Shown here piece by piece: positions 42,897 to 50,326 of a DNA stretch of 64,000 nt. The notes beneath the pieces are model-generated. The model had not been told where the DNA came from. It saw nothing but the letters and a program-made list of their open reading frames with translations, and ran no database searches. The position numbers and the translations under genes were made by a program. Each line of letters begins with the position of its first letter. Within the stretch, counting starts at the first letter, position 1. Source of the stretch: Planctomicrobium piriforme (lineage in GTDB: Bacteria; Planctomycetota; Planctomycetia; Planctomycetales; Planctomycetaceae); contig NZ_FOQD01000025.1 of assembly GCF_900113665.1 (NCBI RefSeq), positions 1 through 64,000 of the forward strand, written 5' to 3'.

Positions 42897-45800
42897 TGAT
42901 TCAGGATCCGCGAGAGCGACGACTTCTGGCTCAGGACGAACAACGGGTCTATCGTTGGACCGATCGGATGTTTGCGTGGCTATTGATCACTCAATGGCTG
43001 CTGGGGATTGCGTATGCGTGTTTCTGGACTCCTGCCACATGGGATGGTTCCAGCAGCGCCGTGCACCCACATGTTTATGCCGCGATTTTTCTCGGTGCGG
43101 CGATTATCTCTGTTCCGCTGTGGCTGATCAGGAGTCAGTCCGGTTCCGCAGTGACGCGGCACGCGGTCGCGGCGGGCCAGATGCTGTCGTCTGCTCTATT
43201 GATCGATCTGACGGGCGGGCATATCGAAAGCCACTTTCATGTTTTCGGCTCTCTGGCTTTCCTGAGTTTTTACCGGGATTGGAAAGTGCTGGTCACAGCG
43301 ACGCTGGTTGTGATCGCAGATCATGTGCTGCGCGGCATCTACTTCCCCATGTCGATCTATGGAGTGTCGTCAGGAGTCGAATGGAAATGGCTGGAACACA
43401 CCGGCTGGGTGCTCTTCCTCGATGCCGTGCTCGCCTACGGTTGCCTCCGAAGTCGGCGCGAGATGAGCATCATTGCCGAACGGCAGGCAGAGCTTGAAAA
43501 GGTCAATGCGGCAATCGAACAGACCGTGCAGGAGCGGACCGCGCAGATTCAGGCCGCGGAGCAGCGGTTCCAGAAGTTGGCCGCCCGGGCTCCAGCAGGC
43601 ATCTATGAGACCGATCGTCTCGGGAACATGATCTATGTCAACGACTGCATTCTCGAAATCACAGGCCTGACTCTCCCCCCTCAGAACTTTGCGGAATGGA
43701 TGAACAAGGTGCATGCAGAGGATCTTGCCAGGGTCCGCGCGGCCTGGAGCCAGTCGCTGGAGACCGGCCGTGAATTTCAAGTCGAATACCGCTGCCTGAC
43801 GGGCAGCGGAGAACTGAGATGGGTCTTCAATAATGCAGTGCCGCTGCTCGACGAAACAGACGAGATCACCGGCTATTTAGGCACGATCATCGACCTCACG
43901 GAGCAGCGACGTCGCGACGAAGTCGAGTACGAAAATCAACAGCGTCTGCGTCGCGCATTTGACGACGCGGCCGTCGGCATGTCGCTGGTCGCCCCGGATG
44001 GACGCTGGCTGCAGGTCAACCGTGCGCTGTGCGACATTACTGGCTATAGCGCTGAAGAACTGCTCTCGATGCAGTTCCAGCACTTGCGGCATCCCGATGA
44101 CATTGCCAGCGACGCGGCAGCACTGCAGGAAATGGCGACCGGAGGAACAGACGTGTATGCCGCTGAAACGCGGCTTCGGCATCGTGACGGACACTATCTG
44201 TGGATCTATGCCAGCGCTCAAGTGATCAGGGGTCGGTCCGGTGAGCCGCGCTATCTTGTCTGCCAATCCATCGATATCACCGATCGCAAAACAGCAGATG
44301 AACAGCTCCGGCAGGCGCATGAGGAACTCGGCCGTCTGCGGGACGAAGCCGTGCAAGCCAGCCGTTCCAAAAGCGAGTTTCTCGCCAACATGAGCCACGA
44401 AATTCGCACTCCAATGAACGGAGTTCTGGGAATGACGGAAGTCGTTCTGGATTCCGAACTCACCCGAGATCAACGGGAATCGCTGGAAATCGTAAAGTCT
44501 TCCGCCGAATCGCTGCTGGTGGTCCTGGATGACATCCTCGATTTCTCCAAAATCGAAGCAGGCCGCATGGAACTCGATCCGATTGATTTCGACCTGCACG
44601 AACTGGTCGAGACGACGCTCAAATCTCTGGCCCTGCGAGCCCATCGCAAAGGGCTGGAGCTCAATGCCGAGATCGCGGCGAACGTCCCACACAACGTGGT
44701 TGGCGACCCTCATCGCATTCGACAAGTTCTCGTGAACCTGGTGGGAAACGCGATCAAGTTTACAGAAACGGGTGAAGTTCTCGTTCGTCTGGAAGCCGTA
44801 GAACTGCACGGCCGATTCCAGATTGCCATGACAGTCGAAGACACGGGCATTGGGATTCCATTCGACAAGCAGGCAGTAATCTTCAGTCCTTTTGCTCAGG
44901 CGGACGGATCGACGACTCGACGTTTTGGCGGAACAGGCTTGGGACTGACAATCTCCTCCCAACTGGTCACGTTAATGGGTGGTCGCATCGACATCGACAG
45001 CGAGCCGGGCCGGGGGAGCCGGTTTCGAGTGGAAATCACTCTTACGGCAGGTTCCGAGGGGAGCACCGGGTTTCAGCAATTGCCCAGTTTCGGCGGGCTC
45101 AACATTCTCGTCGTTGATGACAATGCCACAAACCGTCGTATTTTCGAATGTTTGCTGCGTCAATGGGGGGCCGCTCCCACTTGCGTGGAGAGTGCACATG
45201 CCGCGCTGGACGAATTGCATCTCGCCATGCAGTTTGGCCGGCCTTACCCGCTGTTATTGGTCGATGCAGGCATGCCTGAAGTCGACGGGTTCATGCTCGT
45301 GGAGCGACTCCATCAGGAAGCGACGCTGAGCATGCCGGTGATCATGATGCTGACGTCGTGTGATCAACAGGGGGATGCCGCCCGCTGCCGCGAACTCGGC
45401 ATGGCGTCTTACCTGATTAAGCCGGTCCGGGCGGCGGAATTACGCAGAGCAATTGCCGCCGCGCTGAAGATACAGGGGACGCCGCGGGTGCGAACTACTG
45501 CAGTGGTGGCGCCCATTGTGAACGTGGTGCCTGCAGCGATCGGCTCGTTGCGAGTCCTCGTTGCCGAGGACCATTCCGTGAATCAGTGGGTGGCCCAGCG
45601 GCTGCTCTCGCGATTGGGAGCGACTGCGACCATCGTGAATACGGGCCGGGACGCTGTCGAGGCGTGCCGTGAACATCCCCCGGACGTCGTACTCATGGAC
45701 ATACAGATGCCAGAACTCGATGGTCTGGCTGCCACTCGGGAGATTCGGGCGAACGAGCACGGGACGGATCGCCACATTCGTATCATTGGGGTCACCGCGC

Positions 45801-46318
45801 ACGCGCTCAAAGGCGATCGAGAGCGGTGTCTCGCGGCCGGAATGGACGACTATCTCGCCAAGCCCATTCGTTTACACGAACTGCAACGGGTTCTGTGGAC
45901 CTGCACTCAATGCGATGTGACAGCGAAGGCTGACCGGACGGAGCAACTCAACGGAAGTCCAGCCTTGATCCCTGGCGTGCGATCACAGCGATCCCATAGC
46001 GAAGCCGAACTTCAGCGGGAACTCAATTCGCTCTTCCTCGCGGGAATTCCTCGTCAACTCGCAGAGCTGCAAACGGCTGCCCGTGATGGCGAATTCACGC
46101 AGCTTGCTCGCGGCGCACATCGCCTGCGAGGTGCACTCGGGAATCTTGCCAGCGACGGTGCGGAAACAACGGCGCAAACCGCGCTCAAGATTGAAGAATG
46201 TGCGATCAAGCGAGATCACCCGGCGATCCTCACCACACTGACCGAGTTGGAGTCTCAGATCGCGCGGCTTGCGAAGGAATTGGCGACTGACAGCGGTCCA
46301 GAGACACAGCGAATCTGA
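42896..46318 (+). CDS. Membrane hybrid histidine kinase, BarA-like
   Basis: A 1140-residue phosphorelay kinase. An N-terminal multi-helix membrane domain (about 25-185) contains the histidine-rich segment GGHIESHFHVFGSLAFL, a possible metal or cofactor site. Then PAS about 218-340 and about 345-465, HisKA with H501 in NMSHEIRTPMNG, ATPase about 600-715, REC1 about 733-855 (D790), REC2 about 885-1000 (D935 in VVLMDIQMPELDG), and an HPt domain with H1075 in RGAHRLRGALGN. All relay residues are present. It is coupled to the RedB-like gene upstream; a diguanylate cyclase follows 14 bp downstream. Confidence 0.92.
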   Translation: MIQDPRERRLLAQDEQRVYRWTDRMFAWLLITQWLLGIAYACFWTPATWDGSSSAVHPHVYAAIFLGAAIISVPLWLIRSQSGSAVTRHAVAAGQMLSSALLIDLTGGHIESHFHVFGSLAFLSFYRDWKVLVTATLVVIADHVLRGIYFPMSIYGVSSGVEWKWLEHTGWVLFLDAVLAYGCLRSRREMSIIAERQAELEKVNAAIEQTVQERTAQIQAAEQRFQKLAARAPAGIYETDRLGNMIYVNDCILEITGLTLPPQNFAEWMNKVHAEDLARVRAAWSQSLETGREFQVEYRCLTGSGELRWVFNNAVPLLDETDEITGYLGTIIDLTEQRRRDEVEYENQQRLRRAFDDAAVGMSLVAPDGRWLQVNRALCDITGYSAEELLSMQFQHLRHPDDIASDAAALQEMATGGTDVYAAETRLRHRDGHYLWIYASAQVIRGRSGEPRYLVCQSIDITDRKTADEQLRQAHEELGRLRDEAVQASRSKSEFLANMSHEIRTPMNGVLGMTEVVLDSELTRDQRESLEIVKSSAESLLVVLDDILDFSKIEAGRMELDPIDFDLHELVETTLKSLALRAHRKGLELNAEIAANVPHNVVGDPHRIRQVLVNLVGNAIKFTETGEVLVRLEAVELHGRFQIAMTVEDTGIGIPFDKQAVIFSPFAQADGSTTRRFGGTGLGLTISSQLVTLMGGRIDIDSEPGRGSRFRVEITLTAGSEGSTGFQQLPSFGGLNILVVDDNATNRRIFECLLRQWGAAPTCVESAHAALDELHLAMQFGRPYPLLLVDAGMPEVDGFMLVERLHQEATLSMPVIMMLTSCDQQGDAARCRELGMASYLIKPVRAAELRRAIAAALKIQGTPRVRTTAVVAPIVNVVPAAIGSLRVLVAEDHSVNQWVAQRLLSRLGATATIVNTGRDAVEACREHPPDVVLMDIQMPELDGLAATREIRANEHGTDRHIRIIGVTAHALKGDRERCLAAGMDDYLAKPIRLHELQRVLWTCTQCDVTAKADRTEQLNGSPALIPGVRSQRSHSEAELQRELNSLFLAGIPRQLAELQTAARDGEFTQLARGAHRLRGALGNLASDGAETTAQTALKIEECAIKRDHPAILTTLTELESQIARLAKELATDSGPETQRI

Positions 46319-46332
46319 TACGAGGCGCGCTC

Positions 46333-47241
46333 ATGACCATTTTAATTGCAGATGACGATCCATTGTCGTTGAGGCGTTTACAGCATTACCTCACTGCCTG
46401 GGGGTATGATGTCATCTGCGCTGGAGACGGCCTTCAGGCCTGGAACCTGCTGCAGGCGAACGATGACCTCCGGCTGGCCATTCTGGATTGGCAGATGCCG
46501 GGACTGGACGGCGTGGAGATCTGTCGAAAGCTGCGGACTGAGCAACCTGCACGCTTTATCTATCTGATGCTGCTGACGAGTAAATCGGACCGCCGAGACA
46601 TTGCTGCGGGCATAGAGGCCGGCGCCGATGACTATCTCAGGAAACCGCTCGATGAACACGAACTCGCAGTGCGGTTGCGGGTTGCCCGGCGAATCGTCGA
46701 TTTTCATGCAGAACTGATCAAACAGTCGGCCCACGACGCCTTGACCGGCGTCTGGAATCGCAAGGCAATCTTCGACTTGCTGCACAAGGAACTCGGCCGC
46801 GCCGCCCGGGCAAACGCAGCGGTGTCAGTGGTCATGGCGGATATCGATCATTTCAAATCGATCAATGATACGCAGGGACACCAGGGCGGGGATCGCGTTT
46901 TACGAGACGTCGCAAGACGACTGGCAGCATGCCTGCGGCCTTCCGATGCGGTCGGTCGCTACGGCGGCGAAGAGTTCATGATCGTTTTGCCCGGCTGTGA
47001 CCTGAGTGAGGCTGCGGGTGCTGCCGAGCGATTGCGGCGGGAAATCGCCGACAGCGAATTCGGCTCAGTTTGCGGCACGCTGCAAGTAACCGTCAGCCTG
47101 GGCGCTGCCAGTAGCATCGGTCAATGCTTCGACGCCGAAGACCTCGTCAGAGAGGCCGATGCCGCCCTGTACCGAGCGAAACGCGGCGGGCGAAATCGCG
47201 TGGAATTGCATGTCGCGGAGAGTGCTTGCTCGGCAGAATAA
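46333..47241 (+). CDS. REC-GGDEF diguanylate cyclase
   Basis: A 302-residue response regulator that should make cyclic di-GMP. The receiver (about 1-120, D52 in LAILDWQMPGLDG, lysine in LRKPLDEHE) is joined to a GGDEF domain (about 130-295) with the active site GGEEF at 211-215. The inhibitory site RPSD (202-205) lies exactly five residues before it, so product feedback is expected. It is the last gene of the RedB-hybrid kinase operon (14-bp gap, GAGG present) and is the likely end point of that relay. Confidence 0.95.
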   Translation: MTILIADDDPLSLRRLQHYLTAWGYDVICAGDGLQAWNLLQANDDLRLAILDWQMPGLDGVEICRKLRTEQPARFIYLMLLTSKSDRRDIAAGIEAGADDYLRKPLDEHELAVRLRVARRIVDFHAELIKQSAHDALTGVWNRKAIFDLLHKELGRAARANAAVSVVMADIDHFKSINDTQGHQGGDRVLRDVARRLAACLRPSDAVGRYGGEEFMIVLPGCDLSEAAGAAERLRREIADSEFGSVCGTLQVTVSLGAASSIGQCFDAEDLVREADAALYRAKRGGRNRVELHVAESACSAE

Positions 47242-47264
47242 CCGCGCTGCCTGCACGGAAAGAA

Positions 47265-47280
47265 TTGTCCCGGACGCTCA
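47265..47280. repeat. Repeat TTGTCCCGGACGCTCA, copy 1
   Basis: The same core TGTCCCGGACGCT occurs at 47761-47773 and inverted at 47823-47835, on both sides of the tRNA gene. Confidence 0.55.
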
Positions 47281-47348
47281 AGTCGGCCTGGAATACCGAG
47301 GTTCGAATTTCCAAGCAGTGACGCCGGGACAATGGGCGCAAAAAGAAA

Positions 47349-47367
47349 GCCGGCGAGAACCGCCGGC
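47349..47367 (-). terminator. tRNA-Leu terminator
   Basis: GCCGGCG/CGCCGGC form a 7-bp stem with a 5-nt loop; on the minus strand it is followed by TTTCTTTTT. It lies about 50 nt past the 3' end of the tRNA and faces the cyclase gene. Confidence 0.75.
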
Positions 47368-47416
47368 GTTTGAAGCTCAACCTCTTGTGGCATCTGCAAT
47401 TGCGTGTTTCCGCAAG

Positions 47417-47502
47417 TGCTCGGGACAGGATTCGAACCTGCAAGCCCGGTAAAGGGCACCAGCACCTCAAGCTGGCGCGTCTGCCAGTTTCGCCACCCGA
47501 GC
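47417..47502 (-). tRNA. tRNA-Leu (anticodon GAG)
   Basis: An 86-nt class II tRNA. Acceptor stem GCTCGGG/CCCGAGC with discriminator A; anticodon stem CCAGC/GCTGG around loop TTGAGGT gives anticodon GAG (reads CUC/CUU); a long variable arm GCCC/GGGC; T-arm GCAGG-TTCGAAT-CCTGT. The CCA end is not encoded. Confidence 0.95.
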
Positions 47503-47973
47503 AGTAACCCATCTCCGGACTGTGCAAAGTGGTTTCAGGTTCGGAGTTCTGCACGCAGAATCATTCCCGAAAGCACCTTATCCCGCCGGCGGCAGGGTCT
47601 CGTAATCTACTGCCGTCCCGAGGGTTCGGCAACTGTGAGGATCGACATTCCGGGGAATGTGCCTCGTCCGAGTCCCGGACATTCTCAATCGAAACGATTG
47701 AACTGTCCGTTCGGGTTAGACCAACATCTCGGACGCCTCGACGCGGCGGCTTCAACACACTGTCCCGGACGCTGAATCGCTGCTGCTCACAAATCTGGCC
47801 GCATTATTCCATGTTGAACCTGAGCGTCCGGGACAAGTTCGTGACCGGACTGCCCCATTGTCCACACGCGGTTCCCCCTCACATTCGCGACGACCGGTGC
47901 GATTCAATAGGATGCATCGAGATTGGTTGAAATGTCCCGTTTCCCCATTTGCGGTGATCGCTGAGGAGTCTCG
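47503..47973. other. Gene-free stretch with inverted repeat
   Basis: No coding sequence is seen. TGTCCCGGACGCT at 47761-47773 and its complement AGCGTCCGGGACA at 47823-47835 could form a 13-bp stem with a 49-nt loop, about 140 bp before the esterase gene. Confidence 0.5.
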
Positions 47974-49701
47974 ATGAAGCGCTGGATGTGTCAGGCGGTT
48001 GGATTGTTGCTGCTGCTGAGCAGTTCCACCATGTGGGGGCAGGATGTCGTGCTGACGGAAGATTCCAAGCCGCAGCCGGGGGTGCCGGAAGGCCAGGTGC
48101 TTGGGCCGTTTCAATGGAAGAGCAAGATCTTCCCCGGCACCGTCCGCAACTACTGGCTGTATGTTCCGCAGCAGTACAACGCCGACAAGCCGGCCTGCGT
48201 CTTTGTCGTTCAGGACGGCGTCGGGCTCGCCAAAGGCTGGAAGCTGCCGACCGTGCTCGACAACCTGATTCACAAGAAAGAGATTCCGATACAGATCGGG
48301 ATTTTTGTGGAACCCGGCGTTCTGCCCGCCGCGAACGAGAAAGCGCAACCACGTTTCAATCGGAGCTTCGAATACGACTCGATCGGCGATCGCTACGCCC
48401 AGTTTCTGATCGAAGAAATCCTGCCAGAGGTCAAGCAGAAGTACAACCTCAGCGACGACCCCAACGACCGCGCGATTGCCGGTTCCAGTTCCGGGGCGAT
48501 CTGCGCTTTCAACGTCGCCTGGGAACGTCCGGACCAGTTCCGTCGCGTCGTCAGCACGATCGGCACCTATGTCGGGCTGCGAGGCGCCGATGTCTTTCCG
48601 ACGCTGATCCGGAAGTGCGAGCCGAAGCCAATTCGGGTCTTCCTCGAAGACGGCACCGGCGATCTCAATATCTATGCCGGCGACTGGTTCACGGCCAATC
48701 TCGACATGCTCTCGGCGCTGAAGTACTCCAACTACGATGTGCAGAACGCGTGGGGCGACGGCGGTCACAATGCGAAACATGGCAGCCAGATCATGCCGGA
48801 TGCCCTGCGTTTCATCTGGCACGACTACCCGCAGCCCGTCGCGAAGCCCGCTCCACAAAAAGCACGCATCGACATCGTGATTGAAGGTGAGGACTGGCAG
48901 GAAGTCAGTTCAGGTCACAAGTTCACGGAAGGCCCCGCCGTCAACGAACAAGGGGAGGTCTTCTTCAGCGATGTCCCCAATGGCAAGGTTCACAAGATCG
49001 CTCTCGACGGCAAGGTGACGCTGTTCGCCGAGAACTGCCCGGGCATCAACGGACTCATGTTTGGCCCGGATGGAAAACTATACGGCTGCGAGAACGGCTC
49101 GAAGCAAATCGTCCGCTTCTCGCCTGACGGCAAGAAAGAAACCGTCGTCGACGGAGTCACCTGCAATGATCTGGTGCTGCTGGCAAACGGCAACGGCTAC
49201 TTCACCGATCCGACGAACAAACAAGTGTGGTTCTTCACTCCCGCCGGGGAGAAGAAAGTGGTCGACACCGGGATCGAACGCCCGAACGGCATCATCGTCT
49301 CGCCTGACCAGACGCTGTTGACGGTGGCCGATTCGGTGGGGCGGATGACCTACTCGTTTCAGATCCAGCCGGACGGCTCGCTCGCTGCGAAGCAGACGTA
49401 CGGCTGGTTGCATGTGCCGGATGACGCGGTGCGGAGCGGAGCGGACGGCATGACCGTCGATACTCTCGGCAATCTCTACGTCTGCACGCGGATGGGAATT
49501 CAAGTACTCGACCAGCCGGGCCGCGTGAATCTGATTCTCGATCGCCCGCAACCGGGTTCGGTTTCGAACGTGGTGTTCGGCGGACCGAACCTTGACACGC
49601 TGTACGCGACCGCGAAGGACAAGGTCTTCAAACGCAAGGTGAAGACGAAAGGTCTGTTCCCGTTCAAGGAGCCGATCATGCCGCCCAAGCCGGGACTGTA
49701 A
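47974..49701 (+). CDS. Secreted esterase fused to an SMP-30/gluconolactonase-like propeller
   Basis: A 575-residue exported protein (signal peptide about 1-22). About residues 40-290 form an alpha/beta-hydrolase of the enterochelin-esterase (Fes) type, with the nucleophile in IAGSSSGAICAF and a candidate catalytic histidine in WGDGGHNAKHG. About 305-560 is a six-bladed propeller of the SMP-30/gluconolactonase type (FTEGPAVNEQGEVFFSDV, NGLMFGPDGKLYGCENG, ERPNGIIVSPDQ). The two activities together suggest breakdown of a sugar ester or lactone in the periplasm (inference). GAGGAG precedes the ATG; a terminator follows. Confidence 0.85.
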   Translation: MKRWMCQAVGLLLLLSSSTMWGQDVVLTEDSKPQPGVPEGQVLGPFQWKSKIFPGTVRNYWLYVPQQYNADKPACVFVVQDGVGLAKGWKLPTVLDNLIHKKEIPIQIGIFVEPGVLPAANEKAQPRFNRSFEYDSIGDRYAQFLIEEILPEVKQKYNLSDDPNDRAIAGSSSGAICAFNVAWERPDQFRRVVSTIGTYVGLRGADVFPTLIRKCEPKPIRVFLEDGTGDLNIYAGDWFTANLDMLSALKYSNYDVQNAWGDGGHNAKHGSQIMPDALRFIWHDYPQPVAKPAPQKARIDIVIEGEDWQEVSSGHKFTEGPAVNEQGEVFFSDVPNGKVHKIALDGKVTLFAENCPGINGLMFGPDGKLYGCENGSKQIVRFSPDGKKETVVDGVTCNDLVLLANGNGYFTDPTNKQVWFFTPAGEKKVVDTGIERPNGIIVSPDQTLLTVADSVGRMTYSFQIQPDGSLAAKQTYGWLHVPDDAVRSGADGMTVDTLGNLYVCTRMGIQVLDQPGRVNLILDRPQPGSVSNVVFGGPNLDTLYATAKDKVFKRKVKTKGLFPFKEPIMPPKPGL

Positions 49702-49730
49702 GCAGTTCGAGCCTGACGAGAAATGAGCAA

Positions 49731-49752
49731 GGCCAGGCAGCAATGCCTGGCC
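49731..49752 (+). terminator. Terminator after the esterase gene
   Basis: A perfect 9-bp stem GGCCAGGCA/TGCCTGGCC with a 4-nt loop, then TGTTC. It lies 30 nt past the stop codon. Confidence 0.7.
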
Positions 49753-49760
49753 TGTTCAAT

Positions 49761-49840
49761 TGAAGGGTTGATGGTTGAGGGGTTTAAGGTTGAAGGTCAA
49801 AAAAACACTCAACTCTCAACGCTCAGCACTCAACCCTTAT
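49761..49840. repeat. Quasi-periodic repeat with inverted halves
   Basis: GAAGGGTTGATGGTTGAGG-like units are followed by CTCAACTCTCAACGCTCAG-like units, which are roughly their complement, so the RNA could fold into a long imperfect stem. It runs to the PilZ stop codon. Confidence 0.65.
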
Positions 49841-50193
49841 ACTGCTGATGCCTTCTGGGTGATGAAGCGGCCGCCGGAGATGAACATGCCGTTGTCACAC
49901 GGATTGCACCATTCCAGTTTGACGCGATATTCGAACTCGCGGGTGTCGCTGGCCATCCGGACGGTCACTTCTTCAGGCTGGATATAGCCCTTGTGAAGCA
50001 GGCCCAGCCCGAAGCGGCTGATTTCCCGGGTGACGGCGGCGACGGTGTTGCCGCGGCTGGTGGTGATTTCCGCAGGCACGGACAGTTCCAGCCGTTCCGC
50101 ATTGCGATTGTGATTGACGTCCGACTTGCCAATGCTTTCCAGCACTGAACGCAAGTCGGTGAGCGACGGACGGCTCCAGGGATCGACGGGCAT
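49837..50193 (-). CDS. PilZ-domain protein
   Basis: A 118-residue protein with a PilZ fold. The c-di-GMP motif RxxxR is RNAER (about residue 30), and the second motif reads EISRFG, with glutamate where (D/N)xSxxG normally has D or N. The beta-barrel strands FEYRVKLEWC and GMFISGG follow. It is probably a c-di-GMP receptor, which fits the diguanylate cyclase 2.6 kb away. AGAGG precedes the ATG. The partner is unknown. Confidence 0.75.
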   Translation of the reverse strand: MPVDPWSRPSLTDLRSVLESIGKSDVNHNRNAERLELSVPAEITTSRGNTVAAVTREISRFGLGLLHKGYIQPEEVTVRMASDTREFEYRVKLEWCNPCDNGMFISGGRFITQKASAV

Positions 50194-50326
50194 TGCAAAC
50201 CTCTCGACGACAGGACGGTTCTGACCGATGAATGAACACTAGGCCAAAGACCGTTGCCTGCCGCCGGAATCGTTCCCAATCCGCATCACTTCTGATGTGT
50301 CGACCGAAGATCCGTCAGAATCGTTA

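Noticed and set aside
43877..44962. 361-codon minus-strand frame opposite the hybrid kinase
   Set aside because: It is antisense to clear PAS/HisKA/ATPase coding sequence and has no domain.
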